Assembly: GCF_040930455.2 (NCBI RefSeq)
Contig: NZ_CP170494.1
Reading direction: 5' to 3' (one strand)
Origin: Neopusillimonas maritima
Lineage (GTDB): Bacteria > Pseudomonadota > Gammaproteobacteria > Burkholderiales > Burkholderiaceae_B
DNA length: 64,000 bases
Positions 26,106 through 34,732 of this stretch are shown one piece after another (positions within the stretch are counted from its first letter, which is position 1; each line of letters starts with the position of its first letter). A program made the position numbers and the translations under genes. The notes below the pieces were generated by a model. That model saw only the letters and a list, made by a program, of their open reading frames with translations. It was not told the DNA's origin and made no database searches.

Positions 26106-26963
26106 ATGGATGTCCTCGGTTGGTTGACGCCGTGGGAGTTCTCCCCGGCTTTATTGCTCATGTTTTTCGTGGGCATTGTTTTGTTTGTTCGTGGCACACG
26201 TGTGCATCGGGTTTCGGCAGCGCGTCAGGCGCTGTTCTGGGTGGGCCTGGTGTTTCTTTACCTGTCGCTTCATACCCGCGTTGATTATTACGCCGAGCGC
26301 TTGTTCTTTGCGCATCGGCTGCAGCATCTCGTGCTTCATCATCTTGGTCCGCTACTTATCATGGGGGCATACCCGGGGCAGGTGCTGCGTGCCGGCTTGC
26401 CTTTGTCGCTGCGGGCTTGGTTACGTCGGTTTTTGCAAACACCGTTTGGGCGCTTCTGGGTTTGGTTGTTAACGCACAAAATTCTTGTGCCGTTCATGTT
26501 CGTGTTCCTCGTAGTGGTCTGGCTGATTCCCACTGTCCAGTTTTATTCCATGCTCGATTGGCGCTTGTATCGCCTGATGAACTGGTCAGTGGTTATTAGC
26601 GGCTTTTTGTATTGGAATTTGATTCTCGATCGTCGGCCAAGCCCCCCTGCGGTCATGTCGCCGGGTGGGCGAATTATTTCCCCGGTCATTACCATGGTGC
26701 CGCAAATGGTGGTGGGAGCCATCATTACCTTCACCGAATATGACCTTTACCCAATTTTTGATCTCTGCGGTCGGGCTATTCCAGGTATGTCCGCCGTGAC
26801 CGACCAAGGTATCGGCGGTCTCACAATGTGGATTCTGGCGGGGTTTGTCGAGGTTTTCGGTTTATTGTTTGCATTGGGTACGCTGATGCGTTTGTCCGCC
26901 AAAAAGCGGTTGACGACACCGCGTCAGCGCGCCTTACCAGCTAAGGCATCGGGGGCTGCATGA
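26106..26963 (+). CDS. Cytochrome c oxidase assembly factor, CtaG (caa3-type) family
   Basis: A 285-residue inner-membrane protein with about seven helices. The conserved family core YLSLHTRVDYYAERLFFAHRLQHLVLHHLGPLLI (about 58-91) carries the His-rich motif typical of Caa3_CtaG proteins, followed by a second conserved region LYWNLILDRRP and FTEYDLYPIFDLCGR. In Bacillus the family is needed for caa3 oxidase assembly; in proteobacteria it is linked to copper handling for terminal oxidases. It is not the Cox11 protein that is also called CtaG. Its stop overlaps the bepA start by 4 bp (ATGA). Confidence 0.85.
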   Translation: MDVLGWLTPWEFSPALLLMFFVGIVLFVRGTRVHRVSAARQALFWVGLVFLYLSLHTRVDYYAERLFFAHRLQHLVLHHLGPLLIMGAYPGQVLRAGLPLSLRAWLRRFLQTPFGRFWVWLLTHKILVPFMFVFLVVVWLIPTVQFYSMLDWRLYRLMNWSVVISGFLYWNLILDRRPSPPAVMSPGGRIISPVITMVPQMVVGAIITFTEYDLYPIFDLCGRAIPGMSAVTDQGIGGLTMWILAGFVEVFGLLFALGTLMRLSAKKRLTTPRQRALPAKASGAA

Positions 26964-28426
26964 GGTTAAAGCGCTGGCTGTGCACGGTTTTTCTGGTGTG
27001 CGCTGCAGGAGCGCAAGGTTTGCAGGCACAACCTGTGGGGTTGCCAAGCATGGGTGCGGCCTCCTCGGCCGACCTTTCCCCCGCATTAGAGCAAACCCTG
27101 GGCGACGCCATTATGGAACAAGGGCGTCGTTTCCCTTCGTATATTAACGATGCCGATGTCTCTCAATATTTATTGGGCTTGGGGCGTCGTTTAAGCCAGG
27201 CCTCATCAGGCGCAGATGTCACCGTCTTTGGTGTTCGCGACCCTTCAATTAATGCGTTCGCGCTGCCGGGGGGTTACGTTGGTATTAATAGCGGTCTTAT
27301 CGTGGCGGCCGACAATGAGTCACAGTTAGCTTCGGTTGTGGCGCACGAAATCGCGCACGTCTATCAACGCCATGTCGCCCGCGGCATGACACAAAGCACG
27401 AAGTCACGAAATATTGCATTGGCGTCAATTGCCGGCGCGCTGCTTGCAGCTTTGGCGGGTAGTGGTGACCTGGCCATGGGTGTTGCGGCATTCGGCCAGG
27501 CGGCGGCAGTTGATCAACAACTTGGCTTCTCGCGTCAGGCTGAACAAGAGGCGGATCGGGCCGGCTTTGAAATGCTCACCAAGGCAGGGTTTGATCCTGC
27601 GGGAATGGTGCAGATGTTTTCCAAGCTCGAGAACGCCGCACGGCTGAATCGAGGTGAGGGCGGCGGTGCTTACGCAAGTACTCATCCGCTCTCCATTCAG
27701 CGTATGTCGGATATTGAAAACCGTGCCAGGGGAATGTCAGCAGGGCGTCATCAAGATAGCGACGCCTTCTGGTTTGTTCGCTCCAAGCTGCGCGTTCTTC
27801 AAGCGCGCGACTCTGGCTCTGCACGTAATGCCGAGTCTGTGTTGCGGCAAGAAGCGTCTCAATATGAAGGGGTCAGGCGCGCTGCTGCGTGGTATGGGCT
27901 GGCGTATCTGGCCTGGGAGCGCAAAGCATATGACGAGGTTGCGCAGGCCTTGCGCCAAGCCGGAGCTCAAGGGGTTCAGTCGCCCCCAATGGCCAGCCTG
28001 GAAATTGATTTGGCGATGGCCCGGAATCAAGTTGAACAAGCACGTCAAATCGCCGATCGGGCTCTGGCGCGTTGGCCCGAGAACCAGGGGGTAGGCCTGG
28101 CCGCCGTTGAGGCATTATTGAAGAACAATGAAACGTCCGCTGCGTTAAAACAGCTGGATAATTTAATTGAGCGCTGGCCTGAAGAGCCACGGTTTTATCA
28201 ACTGCAGGCGCAAGCCTTTGAACGTCTTGGTCAGCCGGTTAAGGCGCGTCGGGCCATGGCCGATTATTACGAAAAAATGGGTGCTTTGGCGGCTGCGGTG
28301 GTACAGCTTCAGCAGGCAAGGGGGCTTTCCAATGATTTCTACGAGCAATCAGAACTTGATGTGCGTATTCGGGAGCTTCAGGATCGGGTGAGAACCAATC
28401 GTGAGTTACTTGAACAGTTCAGGTAA
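26960..28426 (+). CDS. bepA: Periplasmic M48 metalloprotease/chaperone, BepA-like
   Basis: A 488-residue zinc protease of the outer-membrane quality-control type (BepA/YfgC). A signal peptide of about 24 residues (MRLKRWLCTVFLVCAAGAQG) is followed by the M48 domain with HEIAH at 129-133 and the third zinc ligand in RQAEQEADRAGFEML. The C-terminal half (about 300-480) is a run of helical repeats of TPR type that in E. coli contact the BAM complex and LptD. E. coli BepA is 487 residues. Its start overlaps the ctaG-like stop. Its 3' end overlaps the convergent YheT hydrolase by 8 bp. Confidence 0.9.
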   Translation: MRLKRWLCTVFLVCAAGAQGLQAQPVGLPSMGAASSADLSPALEQTLGDAIMEQGRRFPSYINDADVSQYLLGLGRRLSQASSGADVTVFGVRDPSINAFALPGGYVGINSGLIVAADNESQLASVVAHEIAHVYQRHVARGMTQSTKSRNIALASIAGALLAALAGSGDLAMGVAAFGQAAAVDQQLGFSRQAEQEADRAGFEMLTKAGFDPAGMVQMFSKLENAARLNRGEGGGAYASTHPLSIQRMSDIENRARGMSAGRHQDSDAFWFVRSKLRVLQARDSGSARNAESVLRQEASQYEGVRRAAAWYGLAYLAWERKAYDEVAQALRQAGAQGVQSPPMASLEIDLAMARNQVEQARQIADRALARWPENQGVGLAAVEALLKNNETSAALKQLDNLIERWPEEPRFYQLQAQAFERLGQPVKARRAMADYYEKMGALAAAVVQLQQARGLSNDFYEQSELDVRIRELQDRVRTNRELLEQFR

Positions 28427-29510
28427 GGCGTTCAAAATAGTTGGCCATTCGGTTAGGCAGCCAGTTCAGGTTGCCGGGAAAGCCACCGGTAATAAAACCC
28501 ACGTGCCCGCCTTGCGCCGGTTGGTGCAACAAAATGGCATCCGAGCACTCGCTCGTTCCAGGTAAAGATGCCTCGGGTATAAACGGGTCGTTGCGGGCGT
28601 TTAAGATGAGCGTGGGCCTGCTGACTGACTTGAGCACGGGTTTGGCTGAGGCACGAGTCCAGTAATCAAGTGCATTCTTATAGCCATGCATGGGCGCCGT
28701 GTATAAGTCGTCAAAATCACGTATGGTTTTAACTTGTCCGAGCTTGAAAGTATCCGTAATACCGGGAAAACGCTGTGCTTTTTCGCGTATTTTGGTGATC
28801 ATGCTTTTCAGAAAATATCGCGAATACACCTGACGACCGGCCGGTGTGCGCGATAAAGCCTCTCCTGCCGCCACTAGGTCGAGTGGTACTGAAATAGCCG
28901 TGCAAGCATGCAACCAATGCGTGCTTTCGGCATTTTCACCCAAATATTTAACCAGTGCATTGCCGCCTAACGATACCCCGGCGGCGTGCCATTTGGCGTT
29001 GGGAACTTTGGATTTGAGTTGCGCCAAAATGAAGCCGATTTCATCGGTGTCACCCGAGTAGTATGCTCGGGCCATTCGATTTGGAAAGCCTGAGCATCCG
29101 CGGAAATGCGCGACAACAACAATCCAGCCGCGCGCCCGAAAATAGTGCGCAATAGATTGCGCGTAACGGCTTTGGCTGCTGCCCTCCAAGCCATGAAACA
29201 GGACCAGAGCCGGGATATCGCGGGCATGGTTGAGTACTTGTTGATCGGGCGGTTCCAGCCAGCGTCGTGCTGCCGTGTGTGCCAAAGCAGGATCGGGTTC
29301 AACTTTTCGGTTATCGGCGGAACGATCGGCGAACAATCCCGGCGCAGTCCAATCGAAGTCGACAAAATCGCCGTCGGGTGTGGTGACACGTTCGCGTATA
29401 AATGCAACCCGATGAAAGCGGGCGCCTGCAGCACCCCAAATCGTTTGCATGTGCCCATTCGGTAACCACCAGGGTGTGGGACAGACGGAAGGATCGAATT
29501 GAGCGTTCAC
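28419..29510 (-). CDS. YheT family alpha/beta hydrolase
   Basis: A 363-residue protein of the YheT/EMB8 group of alpha/beta hydrolases. The N-terminal family hallmark NGHMQTIWGA occurs near residues 19-28, followed by DFVDFDW, PALVLFHGLEGSSQSRYAQSIAHYF with the oxyanion region, and the nucleophile elbow HAAGVSLGGNALVKYLGE around residue 170. Acid and His are probably in LILNARNDPFIPE and AQGGHVGFITG. The substrate is unknown; short-chain esters are accepted by some relatives. It starts at GTG. It is next to a small zinc-finger gene on the same strand, 50 bp downstream of that gene's stop. Confidence 0.92.
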   Translation of the reverse strand: MNAQFDPSVCPTPWWLPNGHMQTIWGAAGARFHRVAFIRERVTTPDGDFVDFDWTAPGLFADRSADNRKVEPDPALAHTAARRWLEPPDQQVLNHARDIPALVLFHGLEGSSQSRYAQSIAHYFRARGWIVVVAHFRGCSGFPNRMARAYYSGDTDEIGFILAQLKSKVPNAKWHAAGVSLGGNALVKYLGENAESTHWLHACTAISVPLDLVAAGEALSRTPAGRQVYSRYFLKSMITKIREKAQRFPGITDTFKLGQVKTIRDFDDLYTAPMHGYKNALDYWTRASAKPVLKSVSRPTLILNARNDPFIPEASLPGTSECSDAILLHQPAQGGHVGFITGGFPGNLNWLPNRMANYFERLT

Positions 29511-29560
29511 TTAGTGCGTAAAGCCCTTGAAATTAAAACTTGAGGGGGCGGTAAGCCAGG

Positions 29561-29773
29561 TTAATGGCTGTGCACTGTCTGGCCGGGTTTGAGCTGGTAG
29601 GTTGCGCTGCAATAAGGACAAACGCCCTGACCGGATTTGGCCACTTCGATATAAACCCGGGGATGCATTGACCACAGCGGTGCCTTGGGCCCGGGGCAAT
29701 ATACCGGCAGGTCGGAGGCATCGACCTCGATGACGTCACCATGGGGAACAGATTTGTCTTCTGCGCGATTCAT
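29561..29773 (-). CDS. zf-CHCC zinc-finger protein
   Basis: A 70-residue protein with the compact zinc-finger found beside respiratory complex I and in small stand-alone bacterial proteins. Metal ligands are Cys in LPVYCPGPKAPLWSMHPRVYIE (also His) and CxxC in VCPYCSATYQL. MNRAEDKSVPHGDVIEV is taken as the start because family members begin about there; a longer frame would add 15 residues. The role is unknown. In mitochondria the homologous subunit of complex I binds zinc. It is divergent from azlC. Confidence 0.87.
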   Translation of the reverse strand: MNRAEDKSVPHGDVIEVDASDLPVYCPGPKAPLWSMHPRVYIEVAKSGQGVCPYCSATYQLKPGQTVHSH

Positions 29774-29839
29774 GAAGGTTCCTGAATAGAAGAATACCGA
29801 ATGGCGGCATTGTACCAATTGCGGGCATTCACGCAGAAT

Positions 29840-29862
29840 GACTCAACAAACTTGGTTGAGTC
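29840..29862. repeat. Inverted repeat GACTCAAC/GTTGAGTC
   Basis: A perfect 8-bp inverted repeat with a 7-nt loop in the gap between the divergent zinc-finger gene and azlC. It has no T-run, so it is more likely a protein site or leader hairpin than a terminator. Confidence 0.5.
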
Positions 29863-29890
29863 GGATATCATTTGTCGTTTCAGCATTAAC

Positions 29891-29906
29891 TGTCAGCATG
29901 CTGACA
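29891..29906. promoter_or_regulatory. Perfect 16-bp palindrome TGTCAGCATGCTGACA, candidate operator of azlCD
   Basis: An uninterrupted 16-bp palindrome 23 bp before the azlC start. CTGTCA (29890-29895), 16 bp and TATAAC (29912-29917) form a possible promoter overlapped by it, though the resulting start would leave little leader. Perfect even-length palindromes of this size are typical of dimeric TetR-, MarR- or GntR-type repressor sites. No such regulator gene lies next to it. Confidence 0.5.
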
Positions 29907-29928
29907 TATTTTATAACGGGGTTTTGCC

Positions 29929-30681
29929 TTGTCTTTGCCGTCCAGCCATTCGGTGCCCATCAAGCAGGCACGCGCCTGGCATAGTTTCAACACGGGTTTT
30001 CGTCAGGTTGCACCTACCATGGTTGCGACAAGTTTGTGGGGTTTTGTGACCGGCATTGCCATGATCAAAAGCGGCATGTCCGAGGTGATGGCGACCTTGA
30101 TGACATTGTTTGTGTACGCGGGTTCCGCGCAGCTCACTGCTTTGCCGCTGATTGTTGCCGGTGCACCGGTCTGGTTGATTTTTTTGGCCGGTTGCGTCGT
30201 AAATATTCGTTTTGTCATTTTCGGCGCCGCATTGCAACCGTATTTTCGCCGTTACCCTTTTCTGCAACGCTTGGGGTTGGGGTATTGGTCCAGCGACATG
30301 GTTTTTGTTTTATTCATGACGCGCTACGGTGATGCGAAAAAGCGGGGGACCCGGGATCAACTCTATTTTTATCTTGGGGTGATCGTTCCCGGCTGGATTT
30401 CCTGGCAGATTGCCTCGATTGCCGGTATTTATCTGGGTGCGATCATTCCTCAGTCGTGGTCGCTCGAGTTTGCCGCCACGTTGGCATTGCTGGCCATTAC
30501 CGTTCCGCTGGTGAAAAATATCCCCATGGCGGTTGCGCTGGTGGTGGCGGGTTGTATTGCCTGGGTAGGGCAGCCGTTGCCACTGCGGTTGGGGCTGGCC
30601 GCTGCCGTTATAGGTGGAATTGTGGCGGGTGTTATGGCCGAAAAGCATCGTGATCGTACTAAAGGAGGGCGTCATGTTTGA
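29929..30681 (+). CDS. azlC: Branched-chain amino acid exporter large subunit AzlC
   Basis: A 250-residue inner-membrane protein with about seven helices, the large subunit of the AzlCD (YgaZH-type) exporter for branched-chain amino acids. Family segments are visible: FNTGFRQVAPTMVATSLWGFVTGIAM, TLFVYAGSAQLTALPLI (about 63-79) and LGLGYWSSDMVFVLFMTRYGD. The start is uncertain: TTG 29929 has a GGGG sequence 7 bases upstream, while GTG 29953 would give the more usual short N-terminus. The stop overlaps azlD by 8 bp. Exact substrate is inferred from the family. Confidence 0.9.
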   Translation: MSLPSSHSVPIKQARAWHSFNTGFRQVAPTMVATSLWGFVTGIAMIKSGMSEVMATLMTLFVYAGSAQLTALPLIVAGAPVWLIFLAGCVVNIRFVIFGAALQPYFRRYPFLQRLGLGYWSSDMVFVLFMTRYGDAKKRGTRDQLYFYLGVIVPGWISWQIASIAGIYLGAIIPQSWSLEFAATLALLAITVPLVKNIPMAVALVVAGCIAWVGQPLPLRLGLAAAVIGGIVAGVMAEKHRDRTKGGRHV

Positions 30682-31009
30682 ACCGGGGACTGACGCTTAC
30701 ATTTTGGCCGTCATTGTATTTTTGACGTTATGCAGCTTGATTACGCGAGCCGGATATTTTTTGTTTGGTGACTATCTGCCCTTAACCGACGGCATTCGAC
30801 GTGCGCTGCGTTATGCGCCGCCGGCCGCGCTAATAGCCATTGTAGTGCCTGAGGTTTTGCCTTGGGGGGAAGGTGCGGCTGCCTTTGTAGACCTTAAAAT
30901 GCTGGCGGTGCTGGTTGCGGTGCTGGTTTATTTGCGTACTCGCAGTGCGGTGTTGGTTATGGTCAGTGGCATGGTGGCGTATTGGGTAATCCGCGCGCTA
31001 TTGGGCTAG
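30674..31009 (+). CDS. azlD: Branched-chain amino acid exporter small subunit AzlD
   Basis: A 111-residue membrane protein with four helices, partner of AzlC. The motif SLITRAGYFLFGDYLPLTDGIRRALRYAPPAALIAIVVPEVL (about 17-58) is the AzlD hallmark. An ATG inside the azlC end, with GGAGG 6 bases upstream, is a better start than the longer frame. Overlap by 8 bp with azlC implies coupled translation of the two-subunit exporter. Confidence 0.9.
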   Translation: MFEPGTDAYILAVIVFLTLCSLITRAGYFLFGDYLPLTDGIRRALRYAPPAALIAIVVPEVLPWGEGAAAFVDLKMLAVLVAVLVYLRTRSAVLVMVSGMVAYWVIRALLG

Positions 31010-31025
31010 GCGAGGCGAAAAGTGG

Positions 31026-31078
31026 TTCGATAACGCTAAGTCGTGGATATTTAACGACACTTTCGCCCGGTTATCGAA
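31026..31078. repeat. Nested stem-loop upstream of rhlE
   Basis: TTCGATAAC (31026-31034) pairs perfectly with GTTATCGAA (31070-31078); inside it GTCGT (31040-31044) pairs with ACGAC (31054-31058). It lies between azlD and the RNA helicase gene, 97 bp before the helicase start, without a T-run. Confidence 0.5.
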
Positions 31079-31174
31079 GCCGCATTTCGACCTGTACGTC
31101 CGCCTGCGTTAAAATAGATGTGTTTTAAATCCGCATGGGCGCATTAATTTGCCGTGCGGCATAACCCGATTTCG

Positions 31175-32551
31175 ATGGCAGATACCACTATTTCAGATCT
31201 TACACCTCAGACTTTTTCCGAGCTCGGACTGCATGCCGACATCCTTAAAGCGGTAGCAGCAACGGGATACACTTCCCCCACTCCGATTCAGGCGCAAGCC
31301 ATACCCGTTGTAATGCAAGGCCGCGATGTAATGGGTGCGGCTCAAACCGGCACAGGCAAAACAGCTGCATTCACATTACCTATTTTGCATCGTCTTATGT
31401 CGGTTGCAAATTCCAGCGCATCGCCGGCGCGTCACCCGGTTCGGGCGTTGGTTTTAACGCCTACGCGCGAATTGGCCGATCAGGTTGCCGACAACGTTTC
31501 AACATACGGTGCTTCAACACCGCTGCGTTCTGCAGTCGTGTTTGGTGGGGTCGATATCAACCCCCAGCGCGATGCATTGCGTCGAGGTTGTGAGGTGTTA
31601 ATTGCGACGCCCGGTCGTTTGCTTGACCATGTGGAACAAAAGAACGTGAACCTTGGTCAGGTCGGCATTCTTGTGCTCGACGAAGCGGATCGAATGTTGG
31701 ATATGGGTTTTTTGCCTGACCTCGATCGTATCGTGCGCCTGTTGCCTGCGCAGCGTCAAACGCTATTGTTTTCCGCCACATTCAGCAATGAGATTCGCAA
31801 GCTGGGTCGCAGTTGGTTGAAAGATCCTATTGAAATTGAGGTTGCTGCGCGTAATGCGACAGCGGAAAATGTAACGCAAATTGCCTATCCGCTGGGGGGG
31901 AACGACAAGCGGTCGGCAGTGACGCACCTTGTGAAGTCGCGCGGCTTGAATCAGGTCATTGTGTTTTGTAATACGAAAATCGGCACCAGTCGTTTGGCGC
32001 GGCAGCTCGATCTTGACGGCATTCGCTCAGAATCCATCCATGGCGACAAAAGTCAGCTTGAGCGCATGAAGGCGCTTGAAGCGTTCAAGGCGGGTAAGCT
32101 TGAGGTTCTCGTGGCCACGGATGTCGCGGCGCGCGGGCTCGACGTTGCAGGCGTGCCTTGTGTTATTAATTACGACTTACCCTACAACGCGGAAGATTAC
32201 GTGCATCGCATCGGACGTACCGGACGTGCCGGGGCGTCGGGCGAGGCCATCGCGCTTTTTGCTCCTGATGAAGAACGCTTTTTGCTTGATATTGAAAAGC
32301 TGATCAAAACGAAAATTCTACGCGGCACCTTGGACTTGCCGAAGCCAGCGCGTCGATCTTCTTCTCCGTCTCCTGCATACGAGAGCCGTGGTCGCCATCG
32401 TGACACTAGCCGCTCCCGTGCACCGGTGGATGATTTTTTCTCACGCCCGTATGTTGCCGCAAACGTTGAAGCCAAGCCACGTTTACCCACTCATACCAGC
32501 GATACTAAAAATACCCGTAAATCGGTAGGTGTTTTGTTGGGTGGGCGTTAG
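31175..32551 (+). CDS. rhlE: DEAD-box ATP-dependent RNA helicase RhlE
   Basis: A 458-residue RNA helicase involved in ribosome assembly and RNA turnover. Motifs in order: Q motif with F and GYTSPTPIQAQAIP (about 15-45), motif I AQTGTGKT near 60, PTRELA, DEAD box VLDEADRMLDMGF near 169, SAT, and HRIGRTGRAGASG near 349. A basic, Ser- and Arg-rich disordered tail follows residue 390, common in RhlE and often an RNA-binding extension. ATG 31175 is chosen over the upstream GTG because MADTTISDLTPQTFSELGL is the family start. Its stop overlaps the convergent thioredoxin-like gene by 3 bp. Confidence 0.94.
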   Translation: MADTTISDLTPQTFSELGLHADILKAVAATGYTSPTPIQAQAIPVVMQGRDVMGAAQTGTGKTAAFTLPILHRLMSVANSSASPARHPVRALVLTPTRELADQVADNVSTYGASTPLRSAVVFGGVDINPQRDALRRGCEVLIATPGRLLDHVEQKNVNLGQVGILVLDEADRMLDMGFLPDLDRIVRLLPAQRQTLLFSATFSNEIRKLGRSWLKDPIEIEVAARNATAENVTQIAYPLGGNDKRSAVTHLVKSRGLNQVIVFCNTKIGTSRLARQLDLDGIRSESIHGDKSQLERMKALEAFKAGKLEVLVATDVAARGLDVAGVPCVINYDLPYNAEDYVHRIGRTGRAGASGEAIALFAPDEERFLLDIEKLIKTKILRGTLDLPKPARRSSSPSPAYESRGRHRDTSRSRAPVDDFFSRPYVAANVEAKPRLPTHTSDTKNTRKSVGVLLGGR

Positions 32552-32934
32552 TTATTCACCAACGAGGCAACCGGCCCTGGGCCTGATTGCGACGCAGGTA
32601 GCTCGGGTGCTTTGCGCAGCAGCGTTTCCAAATGCCCAATGTGGGGCAACAAGGGCCCGAAAAAACGATTGCCGCTATCGTCCTGAATCAGGACGGTGGG
32701 AAAGTTTTCAACGTCTTCCTCATCAAGCAACTCCGGATTTTCTTCGATGTCCACCCATATAAAAGTGTGGGTGGGCCATTGTGCGGCCAGGGCGCGAAAA
32801 TCATTCAAATACTGTCGGCAGGTATCACACCACTCCGCGCAGTAGCAAATAACGGAAACCCCTTTATCTATTGATTCGGATGCAAAGGCCGTTTGCAATG
32901 AGGTAAGGTCGTTGGGGAGCAGATAAAAAGACAT
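32548..32934 (-). CDS. Thioredoxin-like protein with CDTC active site
   Basis: A 128-residue cytoplasmic protein with a thioredoxin fold: strand VSVICYCAEWCDTCRQYLNDF carries the CxxC pair as WCDTC near residue 38, and the cis-Pro strand is ENFPTVLIQD near residue 78. The CDTC dipeptide differs from the CGPC of true thioredoxins, so it is probably a specialised disulfide exchanger or reductase. No signal peptide precedes the chosen ATG at 32934; a longer reading adds 10 residues with no better start. It converges on rhlE with a 3-bp overlap. Confidence 0.85.
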   Translation of the reverse strand: MSFYLLPNDLTSLQTAFASESIDKGVSVICYCAEWCDTCRQYLNDFRALAAQWPTHTFIWVDIEENPELLDEEDVENFPTVLIQDDSGNRFFGPLLPHIGHLETLLRKAPELPASQSGPGPVASLVNN

Positions 32935-33016
32935 GAAACGCGATGAAATGGTTAGCGGACACAAAAAGAATAGGCTTTTGATTATGATAGACCAATGTCA
33001 GTAAAAAGGTTGATGC

Positions 33017-33814
33017 ATGAATGATCCCAATGTAGTGGTTGTCAATCGGAACGGTCCTGGAAATCGGGGTATGAACGCGGTGGTCGAGGCGATGAAACGG
33101 GCGCTGGTATCCCAATTTCACCCGAAGATGCTGTTGGCCCTGTTTCTGCCGTTCATTATTGCGCTTTTGGGCGCAATAATTCTGATTTGGGCTTTTTGGG
33201 AGCCGCTCACCGGCTGGTTGAATTCCGAGATGGCCCAATGGGGCGTCGTGAACACAGTTGACCAGTGGATGCTGGCTATCGGCCTGTTTTCCATCAAGCT
33301 GTATATGGTGCCGTTGCTCGCGGTTGTGATTTTATTGCCGTTGTCCGGCATCCTGGGCCTGGTCATTGCCGCCATTTTCGTCATGCCTATCGTACTTCGC
33401 CATTTGGAGCGGCGTCAGTATCAGGGTTTGCGCCGGCAGGGTAGTGTCATTGCCGTTCAGGGTGTTTGGAACGCTGTGTGGGTGGGGGGATTGTTTGTGA
33501 TTGGCTGGTTGCTTACCATGCCTTTGTGGTTGATTCCGCCGTTTGCGGTGTTGTTGCCCGTTTTTTGGTGGGCCTTTGCGTTTACCCGTATGTTACGGGT
33601 CGATTCCGTGCTGGAGCATGCCAGCCCTCAGGAGCGTCGTTTGCTTTGGCGTCGGCATGGTCGGGAATACTGGATTTTGGGCGGCATTATGTCACTCATT
33701 AATTTGTTTCCACCGGCCTGGCTTGTGCTACCGGTTTATTCCGCGCTGGCGTTTGCGCATTTCAGCTTGAGCGCGCTTGAAAATATGCGACAAGAAACGG
33801 TGGTTGAGGCTTAA
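33017..33814 (+). CDS. EI24 domain (CysZ-like) membrane protein
   Basis: A 265-residue inner-membrane protein of the EI24/CysZ superfamily. After a short cytoplasmic start, EAMKRALVSQFHPKMLLALFLPFIIALLGAIILIW (about 23-57) is the family N-terminal motif. Further helices span about 90-125, 150-180 and 215-245, with ERRLLWRRHGREYWILGG in a conserved loop. CysZ is a sulfate transporter in E. coli, but this branch is not placed in a sulfur cluster here, so the substrate is left open. It is divergent from the thioredoxin-like gene. Confidence 0.85.
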   Translation: MNDPNVVVVNRNGPGNRGMNAVVEAMKRALVSQFHPKMLLALFLPFIIALLGAIILIWAFWEPLTGWLNSEMAQWGVVNTVDQWMLAIGLFSIKLYMVPLLAVVILLPLSGILGLVIAAIFVMPIVLRHLERRQYQGLRRQGSVIAVQGVWNAVWVGGLFVIGWLLTMPLWLIPPFAVLLPVFWWAFAFTRMLRVDSVLEHASPQERRLLWRRHGREYWILGGIMSLINLFPPAWLVLPVYSALAFAHFSLSALENMRQETVVEA

Positions 33815-33844
33815 TTATTTACACGAACGAGGTTGAAGCGGGTA

Positions 33845-34630
33845 ATGAGTACAACAAAAATAAGGCTGATTATCATCGGCGATGAAATTCTCTCGGGGCG
33901 GCGGCAAGACAAACACATGCCCAAGCTCATTGAATTGTTGGGGCAGCGCGGTTTACAACTGGGCGGTGTCGAATTGGTGTCTGATGATCGCCCCACTATT
34001 GTGCAAACGCTCAAGCGCAGTTTTGCCAGTGGCGACGTGGTTTTTTGCTGCGGCGGGATTGGCGCAACCCCAGACGACCAAACGCGCCAATCGGCGGCCG
34101 AAGCCTTGGGGGTCGATTTGGCCTTGCACCCTGAGGCAGAGCGCCTGATTTCAGAACGTTGCGCGGAAATGGCGGCGAAAGGTAACGGGAGTGCCGATAT
34201 GAGCTTGCCGGAAAACAAACAGCGTCTGCAAATGGGTGTATTTCCAGTGGGGGCGGAAATTGTGCCGAACCCATATAACAAAATTCCGGGTTTTTTCATT
34301 TCAAATCATACTTTCATGCCCGGCTTCCCGGTCATGGCATGGCCGATGATGGAATGGACACTGGATCATCGTTATCGTCAATTGCACCATCAAACCCCGC
34401 GCGTTGAACATTCGTTTCTGGTTTACAGCTTGCCGGAATCCCGAATTACCCCCGCCTTGGAGGAGTTGGAACGTCGTTGGCCGGGTGTAAAGGCTTTTAG
34501 TCTGCCCAGTATGGGGAACGGGCGTTCGCACATCGACTTAGGGGTCAAAGGTGAGCCTCAGGCTGCTTCTGAAGCGCTCGCGTATTTGCGGCAAGCCGCT
34601 ATAGAAGCAGGTGGGTCGCTGACACCTTAG
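33845..34630 (+). CDS. Molybdopterin-binding (MoCF/CinA N-terminal) domain protein
   Basis: A 261-residue cytoplasmic protein with the MoCF fold shared by MoaB, Mog and the N-terminal part of CinA. The opening IRLIIIGDEILSGRRQDKH (about 5-23) and FCCGGIGATPDDQTRQS (about 71-87) match the conserved molybdopterin/nucleotide-binding motifs of competence/damage-inducible protein A. The deamidase half of full CinA (about 160 more residues) is missing, which is common. ATG 33845 replaces an upstream TTG in the same frame. A pyrophosphatase role as in CinA is possible but unproven. Confidence 0.85.
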   Translation: MSTTKIRLIIIGDEILSGRRQDKHMPKLIELLGQRGLQLGGVELVSDDRPTIVQTLKRSFASGDVVFCCGGIGATPDDQTRQSAAEALGVDLALHPEAERLISERCAEMAAKGNGSADMSLPENKQRLQMGVFPVGAEIVPNPYNKIPGFFISNHTFMPGFPVMAWPMMEWTLDHRYRQLHHQTPRVEHSFLVYSLPESRITPALEELERRWPGVKAFSLPSMGNGRSHIDLGVKGEPQAASEALAYLRQAAIEAGGSLTP

Positions 34631-34660
34631 GCGGGTTGTGAGTACCGTGCTTGAAAAAAC

Positions 34661-34692
34661 TTGCACAGTCACGGCATAATTTCATAATATGA
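34661..34692 (+). promoter_or_regulatory. Candidate iclR-type promoter with overlapping palindrome
   Basis: TTGCAC (34661-34666), 16 bp, CATAAT (34683-34688). The palindrome TCATA-A-TATGA (34682-34692) covers the -10. The regulator start is 41 bp downstream. Autoregulation by the IclR protein would fit. Confidence 0.4.
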
Positions 34693-34732
34693 TAATGTCG
34701 CAGTGCATCATTTTCATTGGTTAACTCATATC

